A model generated the notes under the pieces. The model had not been told where the DNA came from. It saw only the letters and a program-made list of their open reading frames with translations, and made no database searches. The position numbers and the translations under genes are program-made. From an uncultured Muribaculaceae bacterium (GTDB lineage: Bacteria; Bacteroidota; Bacteroidia; Bacteroidales; Muribaculaceae), in assembly GCA_910578385.1 (NCBI GenBank), contig CAJTQV010000006.1, positions 105,000-168,999 on the forward strand: a DNA stretch of 64,000 nucleotides, in the 5' to 3' direction. Below are positions 24,413 to 33,036 of the stretch, in pieces; within the stretch, counting starts at the first letter, position 1; each line of letters opens with the position of its first letter.

Positions 24413-24536
24413 CACGGATAATGGAGGGGAAGAGAGAGGAGCGGTGTTTTAACAATTAATAATAGAGCCGGTAATAAACCTGGTGGGTAGGTGGAAATCT
24501 AATTAATGTTGGAATATTTAACAGGAGATTTTAGTT

Positions 24537-25226
24537 ATGAAGCAGAAAATAGGAGGATATACTTTACTTTGCGCTGAGGTTGGGACTTTGGCTAAGCGAC
24601 GGTTTTGGGCTTTGGTGGTGGTTCTGGGGGTTGGGCTTCTGTCGGGGGGCGGGTGTTCGCGGGCTGCCAAGGAAGCCGGGGATGATGGTCGTGAAGTGAT
24701 GATCGAGAGGGTGCGGGCGGTCGACAAACTGACCCTGGCCCAGATGCGGGTGTCGAAGATGGCTGTGATTGATGACGTGAAACCGGATTCGGCTCGTGGA
24801 GCGAAGCAGATGGTCGCGGCTATTGTGGATGCTGTGAAAATCGGTGACCGTAAGGCGGCGTATTCTTACGACACGTATATGCAGGCTTATGTGGATCTCG
24901 CTCAGGTCGGGGTTGATGATATTGATGTGGATGAGGAGACCGGGCGCGTGGCGCTTCGGTTGCCGCAGCCGCAGGTGGAGTTCGCGGGGCGTGACGCTGG
25001 AATACGTGAGGATCATTACCGCGTGACCGGACTGCGCAGCCAGATTGGACCTGAAGAACGGGCTGCCCTCAAAGAGAAGATGAATTCGCAGCTCAAGGCT
25101 GAGGTTAGGGATAACGGAGAGTTTGAGGCGACTCTGCTCCGCGAGGCCAGGGAGCGTGGGGAGAGCTATTTCAGGGAGCTTCTCGGTGGAATGGGATATG
25201 GTGACGTTACAGTAAGCTGGAGATGA
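24537..25226 (+). CDS. DUF4230-type protein (first of a pair)
   Basis: A 229-residue protein with one N-terminal hydrophobic segment at about residues 22-38, ending SGGGCSRAA. It is either a lipoprotein with a long signal or a membrane-anchored protein. The region after residue 55 (VRAVDKLTLAQMRVSKMAVID, then KIGDRKAAYSYDTYMQAYVDLAQV and IDVDEETGRVALRLPQPQVE) matches the DUF4230 pattern, as in the neighbour downstream. The role of the family is unknown. The C-terminal third is charged helix. A second member follows after 86 bases on the same strand, so they are probably co-transcribed and may form a complex. Confidence 0.75.
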   Translation: MKQKIGGYTLLCAEVGTLAKRRFWALVVVLGVGLLSGGGCSRAAKEAGDDGREVMIERVRAVDKLTLAQMRVSKMAVIDDVKPDSARGAKQMVAAIVDAVKIGDRKAAYSYDTYMQAYVDLAQVGVDDIDVDEETGRVALRLPQPQVEFAGRDAGIREDHYRVTGLRSQIGPEERAALKEKMNSQLKAEVRDNGEFEATLLREARERGESYFRELLGGMGYGDVTVSWR

Positions 25227-25312
25227 GTGGACATGCCCGTAAAGGTCACGCTATCTTATGATGCGGGCTCGGGCTTCTTTAGCAAGGAACAACTTCAATA
25301 GGAAAATTTGAG

Positions 25313-25882
25313 ATGAGAAGAATATACACGATATTGGTATTGGTGCTGTTGGCGGTGGTGGCCGCTGTTTGTTTTGTCGGGGTAAGGTGGTGGAATGATT
25401 CGCCTGAGGCGGAGCGCGTCACGCTTACGCCGGCGCGGATAAGCGAGGTGCGGCCTATGGTGGCTCTGTCGACGGTGGACATCTATGAGGAGATGCCGCT
25501 GAAGGGCCGGATCGGGAAACGGCATATTGTAGCGCGTGTGGCCCTGGAGGGGAGCGTGAGTTTTGATCTTGAGAAGATCGGACTTGAGGAGCGGGGGGAT
25601 ACGGTTGTGGTGACTTTGCCCCCGGCAACGGTGACGCTGCGGGAGTCGACGAGGCCTGATTCTTACCGTGTGATTGACACTTGGAACGAGAGCTTCCTGG
25701 GGTCGGCCAACTTTACGGCCGCCGAGGAGAACGCGCTGAAGCGGCGGTTTATGGAGGCGGCGCGGCGCGGGGTGTACAGGAAAGGGTATGTGGACGAGGC
25801 TGAGAATCGGGCGCGGCAGAGTGTGGAGCGGCTTCTGGGGGCTTCGACTGGAAGACCGGTGGAGGTCAGGGTAGGGAGCTGA
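25313..25882 (+). CDS. DUF4230-type protein (second of a pair)
   Basis: A 189-residue protein with a single transmembrane or signal-anchor segment at residues 5-24. It shares with the preceding gene the order STVDIYEEMPLKGRIGKRHIVARVALEGSV, FDLEKIGLEERGDTVVVTLPPATVTL and a helical C-terminal part (KRRFMEAARRGVYRKGYVDEAENRARQSVERLLG). Both proteins are probably periplasmic, facing the same compartment. There is no catalytic motif. The gene ends beside a C-family repeat copy (AGCTGAAGGTCTGCGCGGGG). Confidence 0.75.
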   Translation: MRRIYTILVLVLLAVVAAVCFVGVRWWNDSPEAERVTLTPARISEVRPMVALSTVDIYEEMPLKGRIGKRHIVARVALEGSVSFDLEKIGLEERGDTVVVTLPPATVTLRESTRPDSYRVIDTWNESFLGSANFTAAEENALKRRFMEAARRGVYRKGYVDEAENRARQSVERLLGASTGRPVEVRVGS

Positions 25883-26076
25883 AGGTCTGCGCGGGGGACA
25901 AATAAAAGGGGATAAATAAAAGGAGGGCGCGGGGATACGGTCGTGGTGAATGGTAGTGAGAGTCGGGCTGTGCCCTCTCACCAAACAAAAAAGCTGCATC
26001 CGGGAGAATAAAAGAGACAAGGGGGAGAAGAGGCGGGGACGGGGAGGATAAAAATGATTAAAAAAGGGGGCGGGTG

Positions 26077-26107
26077 TTGGAAAATGACGGAATTATTTGT
26101 ATATTTG
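26077..26107 (+). promoter_or_regulatory. Promoter of the TPR gene
   Basis: TTGG at 26077-26080, 19 bases, TATATTTG at 26100-26107. Transcription from here would give a leader of about 160 bases. Confidence 0.6.
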
Positions 26108-26147
26108 CGCATTATTGGAGAATTTTTCCGGGTTTGCCTCTGATGTC

Positions 26148-26221
26148 GGGTTTAAGAATGCGATTAGGCTCTGATTGGGGTTTAAGAATGATATTAAACG
26201 CTGACGGGAGGTTTAAGAAAC
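26148..26221 (+). promoter_or_regulatory. Three phased TTTAAG repeats in the leader
   Basis: GGTTTAAGAA-like units with TTTAAG at 26151, 26181 and 26212, spacing 30 and 31 bases, about three helical turns. They lie between the promoter and the start codon. Confidence 0.45.
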
Positions 26222-26272
26222 TGTTTTAAAAGGCGGTTTTCAAACGACGGCCACTTTTATGTATGCCATATT

Positions 26273-27790
26273 ATGACGATAAACGAAATTACTGAGCTCC
26301 GCAGGAACGGAGATATTGAGAAGGCTTATGAGGAGAGCGTGAGAATGCTTTCCGCCAACCATGATGACCATGATGCGCGTGTGATGACCGCGCTGTGTGT
26401 AAAGTCTCTTATGGAACGTGCCGCCAAGTCGGGCGACGCGGATTCGCTTGTGAAATTTCTCGGGGAACTCGCCTCTCTTCATCTTGAGGAGACGGGCGAC
26501 GCGGCCATCAACAACAAGGCCGCATGGGATGTGCGTGCCGTAATCTATGGCTGGAAGGATGAGGCCTTCGACATGGACAAGGTGCGCGCTCTCTTCGACG
26601 CTGTGTCGCAGATCAGTTTCGAGAAGCCTCACCGTTATTATTCGGTGCTGCTCGACGCTTTCCTCAAGGTGCGTGACGCGCAAGGAAACCCTTGGGCAGA
26701 CATGCCTGAGATGGTTACGTGGTGGGGTCTTGAGAATCTGTTGCCGGAGGATTTCGAGCGCGTTCGTCTGACGAACGGTCAGATGATGCCGTCGCTCGCG
26801 GAGCGTGCCTACACGGCATGTTACAAGTGTCTGCTCGCCGGAATCGAGGCGGGTGAGATGCGTGACGAGGCAGAGTCGTTTATCGGTGACCTGGAGGTTC
26901 TGGAGGAGACTCATCCGGAGTTCCAGTATATTCAGTATCAGAAGACGCGGATTCTTCAGGCGCTCGGCCATCAGGATGCCGCTCTGGCAGCTGCACGCGC
27001 CGCGGTGCGCCGTCGCCGTCATGATTTCTGGTCGTGGTCGCTGCTCGGTGACATTGCCGAGAACGATGCCGACAAAATCGCTTGTTACTGCCGGGCGTTG
27101 ACCTGCCGTACGGATCCGGGTTTCCTGGTGAAAGTGCGTCGCAAACTTGCCGTAATGATGTACAGGGCCGGTTTCTATGCCAACGCACGCCGTGAGTTTG
27201 AGAAAATCATCAACATATATGACGCGAAGGGTTGGGAACTTCCGGCTGATGTGGCGGGTGTCGCCGCGCAGCAGTGGTACGAGATGACCGAGCCGGCGAT
27301 GTCGAACCGTGGTTTCTATATGACCCATGCAGCCAAGGCAGAGGCGTTCCTGAGCGGTGACATGCCCGAGACGGCAGTGCTTGTCACGAAGTTCAATCCG
27401 CAGAAGCAGACGTGCAGCTATGCGACCGCTGACCGCAAGCGCGGTTTCTTCTCGACGAAGAGGATGAACGAGCGGTTTGCCGACAATCAGGTGTACATGG
27501 TGCGCTTTGATGGCGAGCCGGGTGGTGACAAGGCCTCGAATGTGCTTTCGTGCCGCCGTGTGATGGATGTCGCCCAGTATGACGGTATCTTCTTCCGTCA
27601 GGTTGAGGCGGAGCTTAACCTGCGTCCCGGCATGGCTTTCCTCTTTGTGGATGATATTTATGTGGATGGTACGCTGCTTCGCGGTCATCAGGGGGGCGAC
27701 CGTGTGGTGATTACTGCCGTGCTTTATTATAACATCAAGAAGGAGAGCTGGGGCTGGCGCGCGATACGTCTGCGCGAGGCCGGGGTGTGA
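26273..27790 (+). CDS. Tetratricopeptide-repeat protein with C-terminal OB-like region
   Basis: A 505-residue cytoplasmic protein. Residues 1-350 are helical pairs of the tetratricopeptide type, for example the opening MTINEITELRRNGDIEKAYEESVRML and FQYIQYQKTRILQALGHQDAALAAARAAV. Residues 365-505 are mainly strands (VLVTKFNPQKQTCSYATADRK, YMVRFDGEPGG, ITAVLYYNIKKESWGWRAIRL) and may form one or two OB-like barrels, as in TPR proteins that bind nucleic acid. Similar TPR-OB proteins are known from prokaryotic conflict systems, but no other such gene is nearby. It has its own promoter with an unusual leader and its own terminator. The function is not known. Confidence 0.72.
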   Translation: MTINEITELRRNGDIEKAYEESVRMLSANHDDHDARVMTALCVKSLMERAAKSGDADSLVKFLGELASLHLEETGDAAINNKAAWDVRAVIYGWKDEAFDMDKVRALFDAVSQISFEKPHRYYSVLLDAFLKVRDAQGNPWADMPEMVTWWGLENLLPEDFERVRLTNGQMMPSLAERAYTACYKCLLAGIEAGEMRDEAESFIGDLEVLEETHPEFQYIQYQKTRILQALGHQDAALAAARAAVRRRRHDFWSWSLLGDIAENDADKIACYCRALTCRTDPGFLVKVRRKLAVMMYRAGFYANARREFEKIINIYDAKGWELPADVAGVAAQQWYEMTEPAMSNRGFYMTHAAKAEAFLSGDMPETAVLVTKFNPQKQTCSYATADRKRGFFSTKRMNERFADNQVYMVRFDGEPGGDKASNVLSCRRVMDVAQYDGIFFRQVEAELNLRPGMAFLFVDDIYVDGTLLRGHQGGDRVVITAVLYYNIKKESWGWRAIRLREAGV

Positions 27791-27890
27791 TAGGGCTGAC
27801 CGGGGCCGGGTGGGGCTGATATCGGACCGGTGAGGTGATAAGGCTGATAGGCCGGATAGGGCTAATAGGGCTAATATCGGACTGTGGGAT
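27791..27890 (+). repeat. Short tandem repeats of GGCTGATA/GGGCTAATA type
   Basis: Imperfect 9-11 base units (GGGCTGA, GGCTGATAGG, GGGCTAATAGG) follow the TPR gene stop for about 100 bases. Confidence 0.6.
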
Positions 27891-27894
27891 AAAA

Positions 27895-27928
27895 ACAAGG
27901 GGCCGCTTGCTGCGGCTCCTTGTTTTTT
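27895..27928 (+). terminator. Intrinsic terminator after the TPR gene
   Basis: ACAAGGGGCCGC pairs with GCGGCTCCTTGT with one mismatch, followed by TTTTT and preceded by AAAAA. It could serve both strands. Confidence 0.75.
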
Positions 27929-27939
27929 GCTTTAAAGCG

Positions 27940-27972
27940 GGGCTTCGGGCTTCCGCCCTCACACTGCTGCCG
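27940..27972 (+). repeat. B-family dispersed repeat
   Basis: One copy of CGGGCTTCCGCCCTCACACT in the plus orientation, just beyond the stop of the FKBP gene. Confidence 0.8.
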
Positions 27973-27984
27973 GGGGCGGGGAGG

Positions 27985-28383
27985 TTACATGACGTTGAGA
28001 AGCTCGATCTCGAAGATGAGGGTCGAGCCGCCGGGGATGCCGGGCTGGTTGAGCTTGCCGTAGGCTTTCTCGGCGGGGATGTAGATTTCCCATTTGTCGC
28101 CGACGTGCATCTGCTGGAGGGCGATTATCCAGCCGACAATGAGGTCGCGCAGACGGAATGCGGGTGCTACGCCGCCACGGCTGCTGTCGAATGTCTTGCC
28201 GTTGATGGTCTTTCCGGTGTAGTGGACGGTCACGACGCTGCCCCGGTTGGGCGTGCGGCCGGACTTGTTGCCCGATTTGAGCACCTTGTAGAAGATGCCT
28301 CCGTCGAGGGCGTTCACTCCCGGTTCCTGTGCCTTGGCCGCGAGCCATGCGCGGTTCTTCTCGATGTATTCCTGTTTGGCCAT
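27985..28383 (-). CDS. FKBP-type peptidyl-prolyl cis-trans isomerase
   Basis: A 132-residue protein with one FKBP domain at about residues 30-131. The core is plain: VVTVHYTGKTINGKTFDSS, LRDLIVGWIIALQQMHVGDKWEIYIPAEKAYG and STLIFEIELLNV, with the substrate-pocket residues Tyr, Phe, Asp and Trp in the usual order. The enzyme speeds proline isomerisation during protein folding. No signal peptide is seen, so it acts in the cytoplasm. It follows topA by 6 bases on the same strand and is probably co-transcribed. Confidence 0.92.
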   Translation of the reverse strand: MAKQEYIEKNRAWLAAKAQEPGVNALDGGIFYKVLKSGNKSGRTPNRGSVVTVHYTGKTINGKTFDSSRGGVAPAFRLRDLIVGWIIALQQMHVGDKWEIYIPAEKAYGKLNQPGIPGGSTLIFEIELLNVM

Positions 28384-28389
28384 GACCGG

Positions 28390-30726
28390 TTATTTCTTGG
28401 AGCGGGTTTTCTTTTTGGGAGCGGCGTCCTGGGCTTCCATGAGAGCCTTGACATCGTCGGCGGTAAGGCTTTCGGGGTCGGTGCCCTTAGGTATCTTGTA
28501 GTTGACCGCCTTTTTCGCGCCCTCCTTCTTGAAAGCGATGTAAGGACCGAAGCGGCCGCGGAGCACCTCGACACCGGGGAGCTCGTCGAAGCTCTTGATG
28601 AGACGGTTGGCCTCTTCCTCGCGCTTATTCATGATGAGAGCCACGGCCTCTTCGAGAGTGATGGTCTGCGGGGCGAGATCCTTGGGGATTGACACGAAAG
28701 CTCCGTTGTGGCGTATGTAAGGGCCGAAACGGCCTATGGCGGCCGTGACTTCCGCGCCCTCGAACTCGCCTACCTTGCGGGGCAGTTCGAAGAGTTTCAG
28801 GGCCTCTTCGAGAGTGATGGTCTGGAGGCTCTGACCTTCAGTCAGACTGGCGAACTGGGGCTTCTCCTCTTCGTTGACCTCGCCAATCTGCACGACCGGT
28901 CCGAAGCGACCGATCTTGACCGATACGCGGCGGCCTGTGGCGGGGTCTGTGCCGAGCACGCGCTCGCCGACCTTGTGCTCCATGCGCATGGTATCGACCT
29001 TCTCGATAAAGGGGTGGAAACCGCCGTAGAAATCCTTGAGCTCGGTCTGCCAGGGGAGCTTGCCCTCGGCAATCTCGTCGAATTTTTCCTCGACGCGTGC
29101 GGTGAAGCCGTAATCGAGGATGTCGGGGAAGTATTCGGTGAGGAACTCGTTGACAACCATGCCGACATCTGTGGGCACGAGCTTGCCGCGGTTGGAGCCG
29201 TAACGCTCGGTGTGGAGCTTGTCGGTTACCTTGCCCGCCCGGAGTGTGAACACGTGGTATTCGCGCGGTGTTCCCTCACCCTCGCCGTGAATGATGTAGT
29301 CGCGGCTCTGGAGGGTCGAGATGGTGGGGGCGTAGGTCGAAGGGCGGCCGATTCCGAGCTCCTCCATCTTCTTGACAAGAGTGGCTTCGGAATAGCGGGC
29401 GGGTGCCTGCGTGAAGCGCTCGGTGGCGGTGACTTCCTGCATACGGAGTATGTCGCCGGTCTGAAGAGGGGGAAGGAGAGTGTCGCCTTCGGACTCGGGG
29501 GCACCGTCGTTGTCGACATTGGCTCCGTAGACTTTCATGAAGCCTTCGAAGACGAGGGTCTCGCCCGTGGCGCGGAAAATCTCGCTGCTGTTGCTGAGTG
29601 CGATGTCGATGTTGGTTTTCTCCAGACGTGCCTCCGACATCTGCGAGGCCACGGCACGTTTCCAGATGAGCGAGTAGAGCTTCTGTTCCTGTGCTGTGCC
29701 GTCGATGGAGTGTTTGTTTACGTAGGTGGGTCTTATGGCCTCGTGAGCCTCCTGGGCGCCCTTGGAGTGGGTATGGTAGCGGCGCATGGAGAGGTATTCC
29801 TCGCCATACTTGCCGCTGATTTCCGAGGCGATGTCGCGCAGGGCGAGTTCGGAGAGATTGGTCGAGTCGGTACGCATGTAGGTGATGTGTCCCTCCTCGT
29901 ATAATTTCTGGGCTACGCGCATGGTGGTGTTGACCGAGAAACCGAGCTTGCGTCCGGCCTCCTGCTGTAGGGTGGAGGTGGTGAACGGTGGGGCGGGCTT
30001 GCGGGTGGTGGGTTTCTTGACCACGTCGCTAACGCGGTATTCGGCATCGCGGCAGAGGTCGAGGAATGCGCGTGCCTCGGCATCGCCGGCATATCGGCGC
30101 GGAGCCTCAGCCTTGAGCGCGGCACCGGCGGCGGTGGCGAACTGTGCGTTGATGCGGTAGAACGACTCGGGGGTGAAGGCGTCGACCTCCTTCTCGCGTT
30201 CGCAGACCAGGCGTAGAGCCACGCTCTGCACGCGGCCGGCTGAGAGGGCGGGCTTGATTTTCTTCCAGAGCACGGGGCTGAGCTCGAAGCCTACAATGCG
30301 GTCGAGCACGCGGCGAGCCTGCTGGGCGTTCACGCGGTCGATGTCGATTTTGCGCGGGTTGGCGATGGCGTTGAGGATGGCAGGTTTTGTGATTTCGTGA
30401 AATACGATGCGGTGCGTCTGCTCCGGCTTGAGCCCGAGAACCTCGTAAAGGTGCCATGCGATAGCCTCACCCTCGCGGTCCTCATCGGATGCGAGCCAGA
30501 CGGTCTCGGCCTCCTTTGCGGCGCTCTTGAGCTTCTTGACGAGTTCCTTCTTATCGGCCGGAATCTCGTATTTGGGCGTGAAGTCACCGTCCACATCCAC
30601 GCTCATGCCCTTCTTCTGAAGGTCGCGGATGTGTCCGAAGCTCGACATGACCTTGTAATCCGGTCCTAAAAATTTCTCGATTGTCTTGGCCTTTGCAGGC
30701 GACTCGACTATAACTAAGTTCTTCAT
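28390..30726 (-). CDS. topA: DNA topoisomerase I
   Basis: A 778-residue type IA topoisomerase, which relaxes negative supercoils by single-strand passage. The toprim domain opens the protein (MKNLVIVESPAKAKTIEKFL) with acidic residues in LASDEDREGEA at 79-88. The active-site tyrosine is Tyr283 in GHITYMRTDSTNLS. The C-terminal region after about 580 has repeated RFGP(V/Y)(I/V) units (IGRFGPVVQIG, IGRFGPYIRHN, RGRFGPYIAFK), which are the zinc-free topo C-terminal repeats usual in Bacteroidetes. It ends in a basic KKKTRSKK tail. An upstream promoter box lies at 30816-30823. The FKBP gene follows at once. Confidence 0.97.
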   Translation of the reverse strand: MKNLVIVESPAKAKTIEKFLGPDYKVMSSFGHIRDLQKKGMSVDVDGDFTPKYEIPADKKELVKKLKSAAKEAETVWLASDEDREGEAIAWHLYEVLGLKPEQTHRIVFHEITKPAILNAIANPRKIDIDRVNAQQARRVLDRIVGFELSPVLWKKIKPALSAGRVQSVALRLVCEREKEVDAFTPESFYRINAQFATAAGAALKAEAPRRYAGDAEARAFLDLCRDAEYRVSDVVKKPTTRKPAPPFTTSTLQQEAGRKLGFSVNTTMRVAQKLYEEGHITYMRTDSTNLSELALRDIASEISGKYGEEYLSMRRYHTHSKGAQEAHEAIRPTYVNKHSIDGTAQEQKLYSLIWKRAVASQMSEARLEKTNIDIALSNSSEIFRATGETLVFEGFMKVYGANVDNDGAPESEGDTLLPPLQTGDILRMQEVTATERFTQAPARYSEATLVKKMEELGIGRPSTYAPTISTLQSRDYIIHGEGEGTPREYHVFTLRAGKVTDKLHTERYGSNRGKLVPTDVGMVVNEFLTEYFPDILDYGFTARVEEKFDEIAEGKLPWQTELKDFYGGFHPFIEKVDTMRMEHKVGERVLGTDPATGRRVSVKIGRFGPVVQIGEVNEEEKPQFASLTEGQSLQTITLEEALKLFELPRKVGEFEGAEVTAAIGRFGPYIRHNGAFVSIPKDLAPQTITLEEAVALIMNKREEEANRLIKSFDELPGVEVLRGRFGPYIAFKKEGAKKAVNYKIPKGTDPESLTADDVKALMEAQDAAPKKKTRSKK

Positions 30727-30815
30727 ATTGTTCGAATGGAATAAGGCATAAGAGCGGTTTTGAATCTAAACACACTCTAAGGCGCACTCTCCACCTATTA
30801 TAACAAAAATTTCCG

Positions 30816-30823
30816 CAAAATTA
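30816..30823 (-). promoter_or_regulatory. Promoter -7 box for topA
   Basis: TAATTTTG on the minus strand, about 90 bases before the start codon, in AT-rich DNA. Confidence 0.5.
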
Positions 30824-30873
30824 ATAAAAATAATTAACAACGCGTCAAAAATCATAAAACATCGTGGGGCATA

Positions 30874-31599
30874 TCAAATGTCAATCTGGGACGAGAGCGT
30901 GAGTTTGCGGGTCTCGCCTACATGGCCGATGCTTCTGAGCAAGGGGAGAAGGTCGGTGTATGCGTGTGCGAGCACCACAAAATTTACTTCGGTCAGGTTA
31001 CGCTCGTAGTCATATTCGATGTAGAATGTAGAAAGGTGCACGCCGTTCTCGCGGAAGACCTTCCGGTAGGCTTCCATGTCTTCAAGAATTCCCGACACGG
31101 TCATGCCTATCACCTTTGACTCCTGGCCCAGACGCCGTTTCTTCTCGTAATGCTCGAAGGCGACGAGCGTGAGCAGAATCAGAGCCGTCGCCCCGATTGA
31201 TATGAGATACATGCCGATGCCGACGGCCATGCCGATGATGGCGGTCATCCATATGCCGGCGGCTGTTGTCAGGCCGCGTACCGCGCCTTTCATATGAATC
31301 ATGGCACCGCCGCCGATGAAGCCGATGCCTGTTATGACCTGTGCCGCGATACGTCCAGGGTCGCCGTTCTTGAGGCCGAGGTAGACCTGCGGAACATATA
31401 TGGAGAGGAGCATTGCCAGGCAGGCCCCCATGGATATGAGCGTGAAGGTGCGTATGCCGGCTATCTGCCCTTTGCGCTTACGCTCCGCGCCGACTGCTCC
31501 GCCGAGCAACATGCTGAGCACCAACCGGAAGAGGCTGTTGGTCATGTTGACCTCCAGCGAATTTATGTTATTGAGAAAATCTGAAATATAGTCTACCAT
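30874..31599 (-). CDS. MgtC/SapB family membrane protein
   Basis: A 241-residue protein. Residues 20-155 contain four hydrophobic segments with the family signature LVLSMLLGGAVGAERKRKGQIAGIRTFTLISMG and GIGFIGGGAMIHMKGAVRGLTTAAGIW. A C-terminal soluble ACT-like domain follows (residues 160-241). MgtC proteins act at the inner membrane. In Salmonella MgtC lowers F-ATPase activity during magnesium starvation and in macrophages; in other bacteria the role is less clear. The message has a GC-rich leader of about 150 bases from a promoter at 31760-31767, which may fold and take part in regulation. Confidence 0.9.
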   Translation of the reverse strand: MVDYISDFLNNINSLEVNMTNSLFRLVLSMLLGGAVGAERKRKGQIAGIRTFTLISMGACLAMLLSIYVPQVYLGLKNGDPGRIAAQVITGIGFIGGGAMIHMKGAVRGLTTAAGIWMTAIIGMAVGIGMYLISIGATALILLTLVAFEHYEKKRRLGQESKVIGMTVSGILEDMEAYRKVFRENGVHLSTFYIEYDYERNLTEVNFVVLAHAYTDLLPLLRSIGHVGETRKLTLSSQIDI

Positions 31600-31767
31600 T
31601 ATTGTAAATTTAAGAATATGTGTACGGTTTTGGTCGCTTGCCGCCGGTTGCGGGGTGCCGTGCGCACGTCATAGGGCGAGGCGGCTGGGGCGTTGCTGCG
31701 CGGCGGCATTGCTTCGCGGCTGCGCGCCGGCACCAGAGCGGAATATGGCCGAGACAGTGCAAAAATA
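31600..31767 (-). promoter_or_regulatory. Long leader and promoter of the MgtC gene
   Basis: The -7 box TATTTTTG lies on the minus strand at 31760-31767. The leader that follows is GC-rich, with several possible hairpins (for example around 31690-31735) before an AT-rich stretch at the start codon. A 77-codon frame in it is not convincing as a protein. Confidence 0.4.
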
Positions 31768-31806
31768 CCATAAAATAATCTAAAACCACGAAAATATCCC
31801 GAAAAA

Positions 31807-31838
31807 TTTGCATGATTAAGAAAAAAGCACTACCTTTG
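31807..31838 (+). promoter_or_regulatory. Promoter of the tRNA-Pro/tRNA-Leu unit
   Basis: TTTG at 31807-31810, 20 bases, TACCTTTG at 31831-31838. The tRNA starts 9 bases later. Confidence 0.75.
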
Positions 31839-31847
31839 CACAACTTT

Positions 31848-31922
31848 CGGGGCGTAGCGCAGTCCGGTTAGCGCACCTGCTTTGGGAGCAGGGGGTCGAA
31901 GGTTCGAATCCTTTCACCCCGA
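31848..31922 (+). tRNA. tRNA-Pro (anticodon TGG)
   Basis: Seventy-five bases. The anticodon stem CCTGC/GCAGG holds the loop TTTGGGA, giving TGG. The acceptor is CGGGGCG against CACCCCG, with one C-A pair at position 6-67. No CCA is encoded. Confidence 0.96.
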
Positions 31923-31993
31923 CGATATTCCGGGCGTATTACCCGGGAGACCTCCGGATAATCGGGCAATAGAGTCCGAAGCCGGTACACCTT

Positions 31994-32074
31994 GCCCAGG
32001 TGGCGGAATGGTAGACGCGCTCGTTTCAGGTGCGAGTGCTGCGAGGCGTGCAGGTTCGAGTCCTGTTCTGGGCA
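31994..32074 (+). tRNA. tRNA-Leu (anticodon CAG)
   Basis: Eighty-one bases with acceptor GCCCAGG/TCTGGGC, anticodon loop TTCAGGT giving CAG, a short variable arm and T-arm GGTTCGAGTCC. It lies 71 bases after tRNA-Pro. Confidence 0.95.
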
Positions 32075-32078
32075 CTGT

Positions 32079-32121
32079 AAGCGACTTAACTATTTGATTG
32101 TTCAAAAGTTAAGTCGCTTTT
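32079..32121 (+). terminator. Intrinsic terminator of the tRNA unit
   Basis: A thirteen-pair stem (AAGCGACTTAACT with its complement) followed by TTTTA. It starts 4 bases after tRNA-Leu. Confidence 0.85.
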
Positions 32122-32132
32122 ATTATTGATGT

Positions 32133-32384
32133 ATGTCTAAAGGAAAGAGAATTTTACAAACAGGGGCGGAGAATAAATCCGGTATAATATCAAATCGGGA
32201 TGCTGACCGGTCCTTTCTGGAAAGAGCTAATGGGAATTATCTGTTAGCTGTTGCGTTGTGGATAGATGATAGAAAGTGGAATGCCGCTGTGAAAATTCTG
32301 TTAAAGGGCCTATTGATAGTTATTATGGTGGGACTTGTTGTGTGTCTGCTGTGCTGGCCGGTTGCAATCCGTTTTGTTAAATAA
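32133..32384 (+). CDS. Small single-span membrane protein, hypothetical
   Basis: An 83-residue protein. Residues 1-52 are polar (KGKRILQTGAENKSG, then SFLERANGNYLLAVALWIDD). Residues 55-80 are one hydrophobic segment (LLIVIMVGLVVCLLCWPVAI) followed by RFVK. The local base composition is clearly more AT-rich than that of its neighbours, as is that of the next gene's upstream region. I recognise no family. It may be a real small protein, but a chance frame is possible. Confidence 0.5.
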   Translation: MSKGKRILQTGAENKSGIISNRDADRSFLERANGNYLLAVALWIDDRKWNAAVKILLKGLLIVIMVGLVVCLLCWPVAIRFVK

Positions 32385-32479
32385 GACGTTCGGGTTATTA
32401 ATTAATCGGTAGGGTAGTAGATGCAGACCACATAAATATGTTATAGTTTCAATATAGATTATTTTAATTGGATTTGATT

Positions 32480-32968
32480 ATGAAGGATTTTGTTGCTATT
32501 GATTTTGAGACGGCAAATGGGCGGCGGTGCAGTGTTTGCAGTGTGGGGATTGTGGTTGTGAGGGATGGCGAGGTGGTCAACCGGTTTTACAGCCTGATTA
32601 AACCTACGCCCAATTATTATTCTTATTGGACAACCAAGATACATGGCTTGACGAGAGTGGATACCGACAAGGCCCCGGAATTTCCTGAGGTGTGGCGACA
32701 GGTCGCGCCGTTGTTGGAGGGGTTGCCACTGGTGGCTCACAACCGCCCCTTTGACGAGAGTTGTCTGAAGGCGGTCTTCGCGGAGTATGGCATGGAATAC
32801 CCTGGCTATGAGTTCTACTGTACGCTGGCTGCGTCGCGCAGGAGGCTCAAACTTCCCAGTCATCAGCTCCACATTGTATCGGAGGCGTGCGGATTCAACC
32901 TTGAAAATCACCATGATGCGCTTGCCGATGCGGAGGCCTGCGCTGCCATAGCATTGAAAATACTTTGA
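32480..32968 (+). CDS. DEDDh 3'-5' exonuclease (DnaQ-like)
   Basis: A 162-residue exonuclease domain protein. I prefer the ATG at 32480 to an upstream TTG. All acidic residues of the DEDDh group are visible: Asp8 and Glu10 in AIDFETANG, an Asp in HNRPFDESCL, and the His-Asp pair in NHHDALADAEACA near the C-terminus. Such stand-alone domains resemble the proofreading subunit of DNA polymerase III. They may remove mismatched ends or degrade RNA, and the exact substrate is not readable. It has no BRCT or helicase partner domain. It is a single gene with no clear link to its neighbours. Confidence 0.88.
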   Translation: MKDFVAIDFETANGRRCSVCSVGIVVVRDGEVVNRFYSLIKPTPNYYSYWTTKIHGLTRVDTDKAPEFPEVWRQVAPLLEGLPLVAHNRPFDESCLKAVFAEYGMEYPGYEFYCTLAASRRRLKLPSHQLHIVSEACGFNLENHHDALADAEACAAIALKIL

Positions 32969-33036
32969 TAGGCAGGTGTGACAGGTGAGTGCTCATTGAG
33001 GGTTGTCTCAACTGCCGGGAGGGTGTGAATGGCAAT

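Larger units (their letters stand above)
25883..26272. other. Gap with C/B repeat remnants and the leader of the TPR gene
   Basis: The first 150 bases hold a C copy and a decayed B copy. The rest is AT-rich and contains a promoter at 26077-26107 and three spaced copies of GGTTTAAGAA. No gene is visible. Confidence 0.6.

Noticed and set aside
31610..31843. A 77-codon frame in the MgtC leader
   Set aside because: It spans the promoter and a GC-rich structured leader. Codon use is unlike that of the neighbours.
32079..32121. Attachment site of an integrated element behind tRNA-Leu
   Set aside because: The inverted repeat is a plain terminator. No integrase or second copy of the tRNA end is seen nearby.
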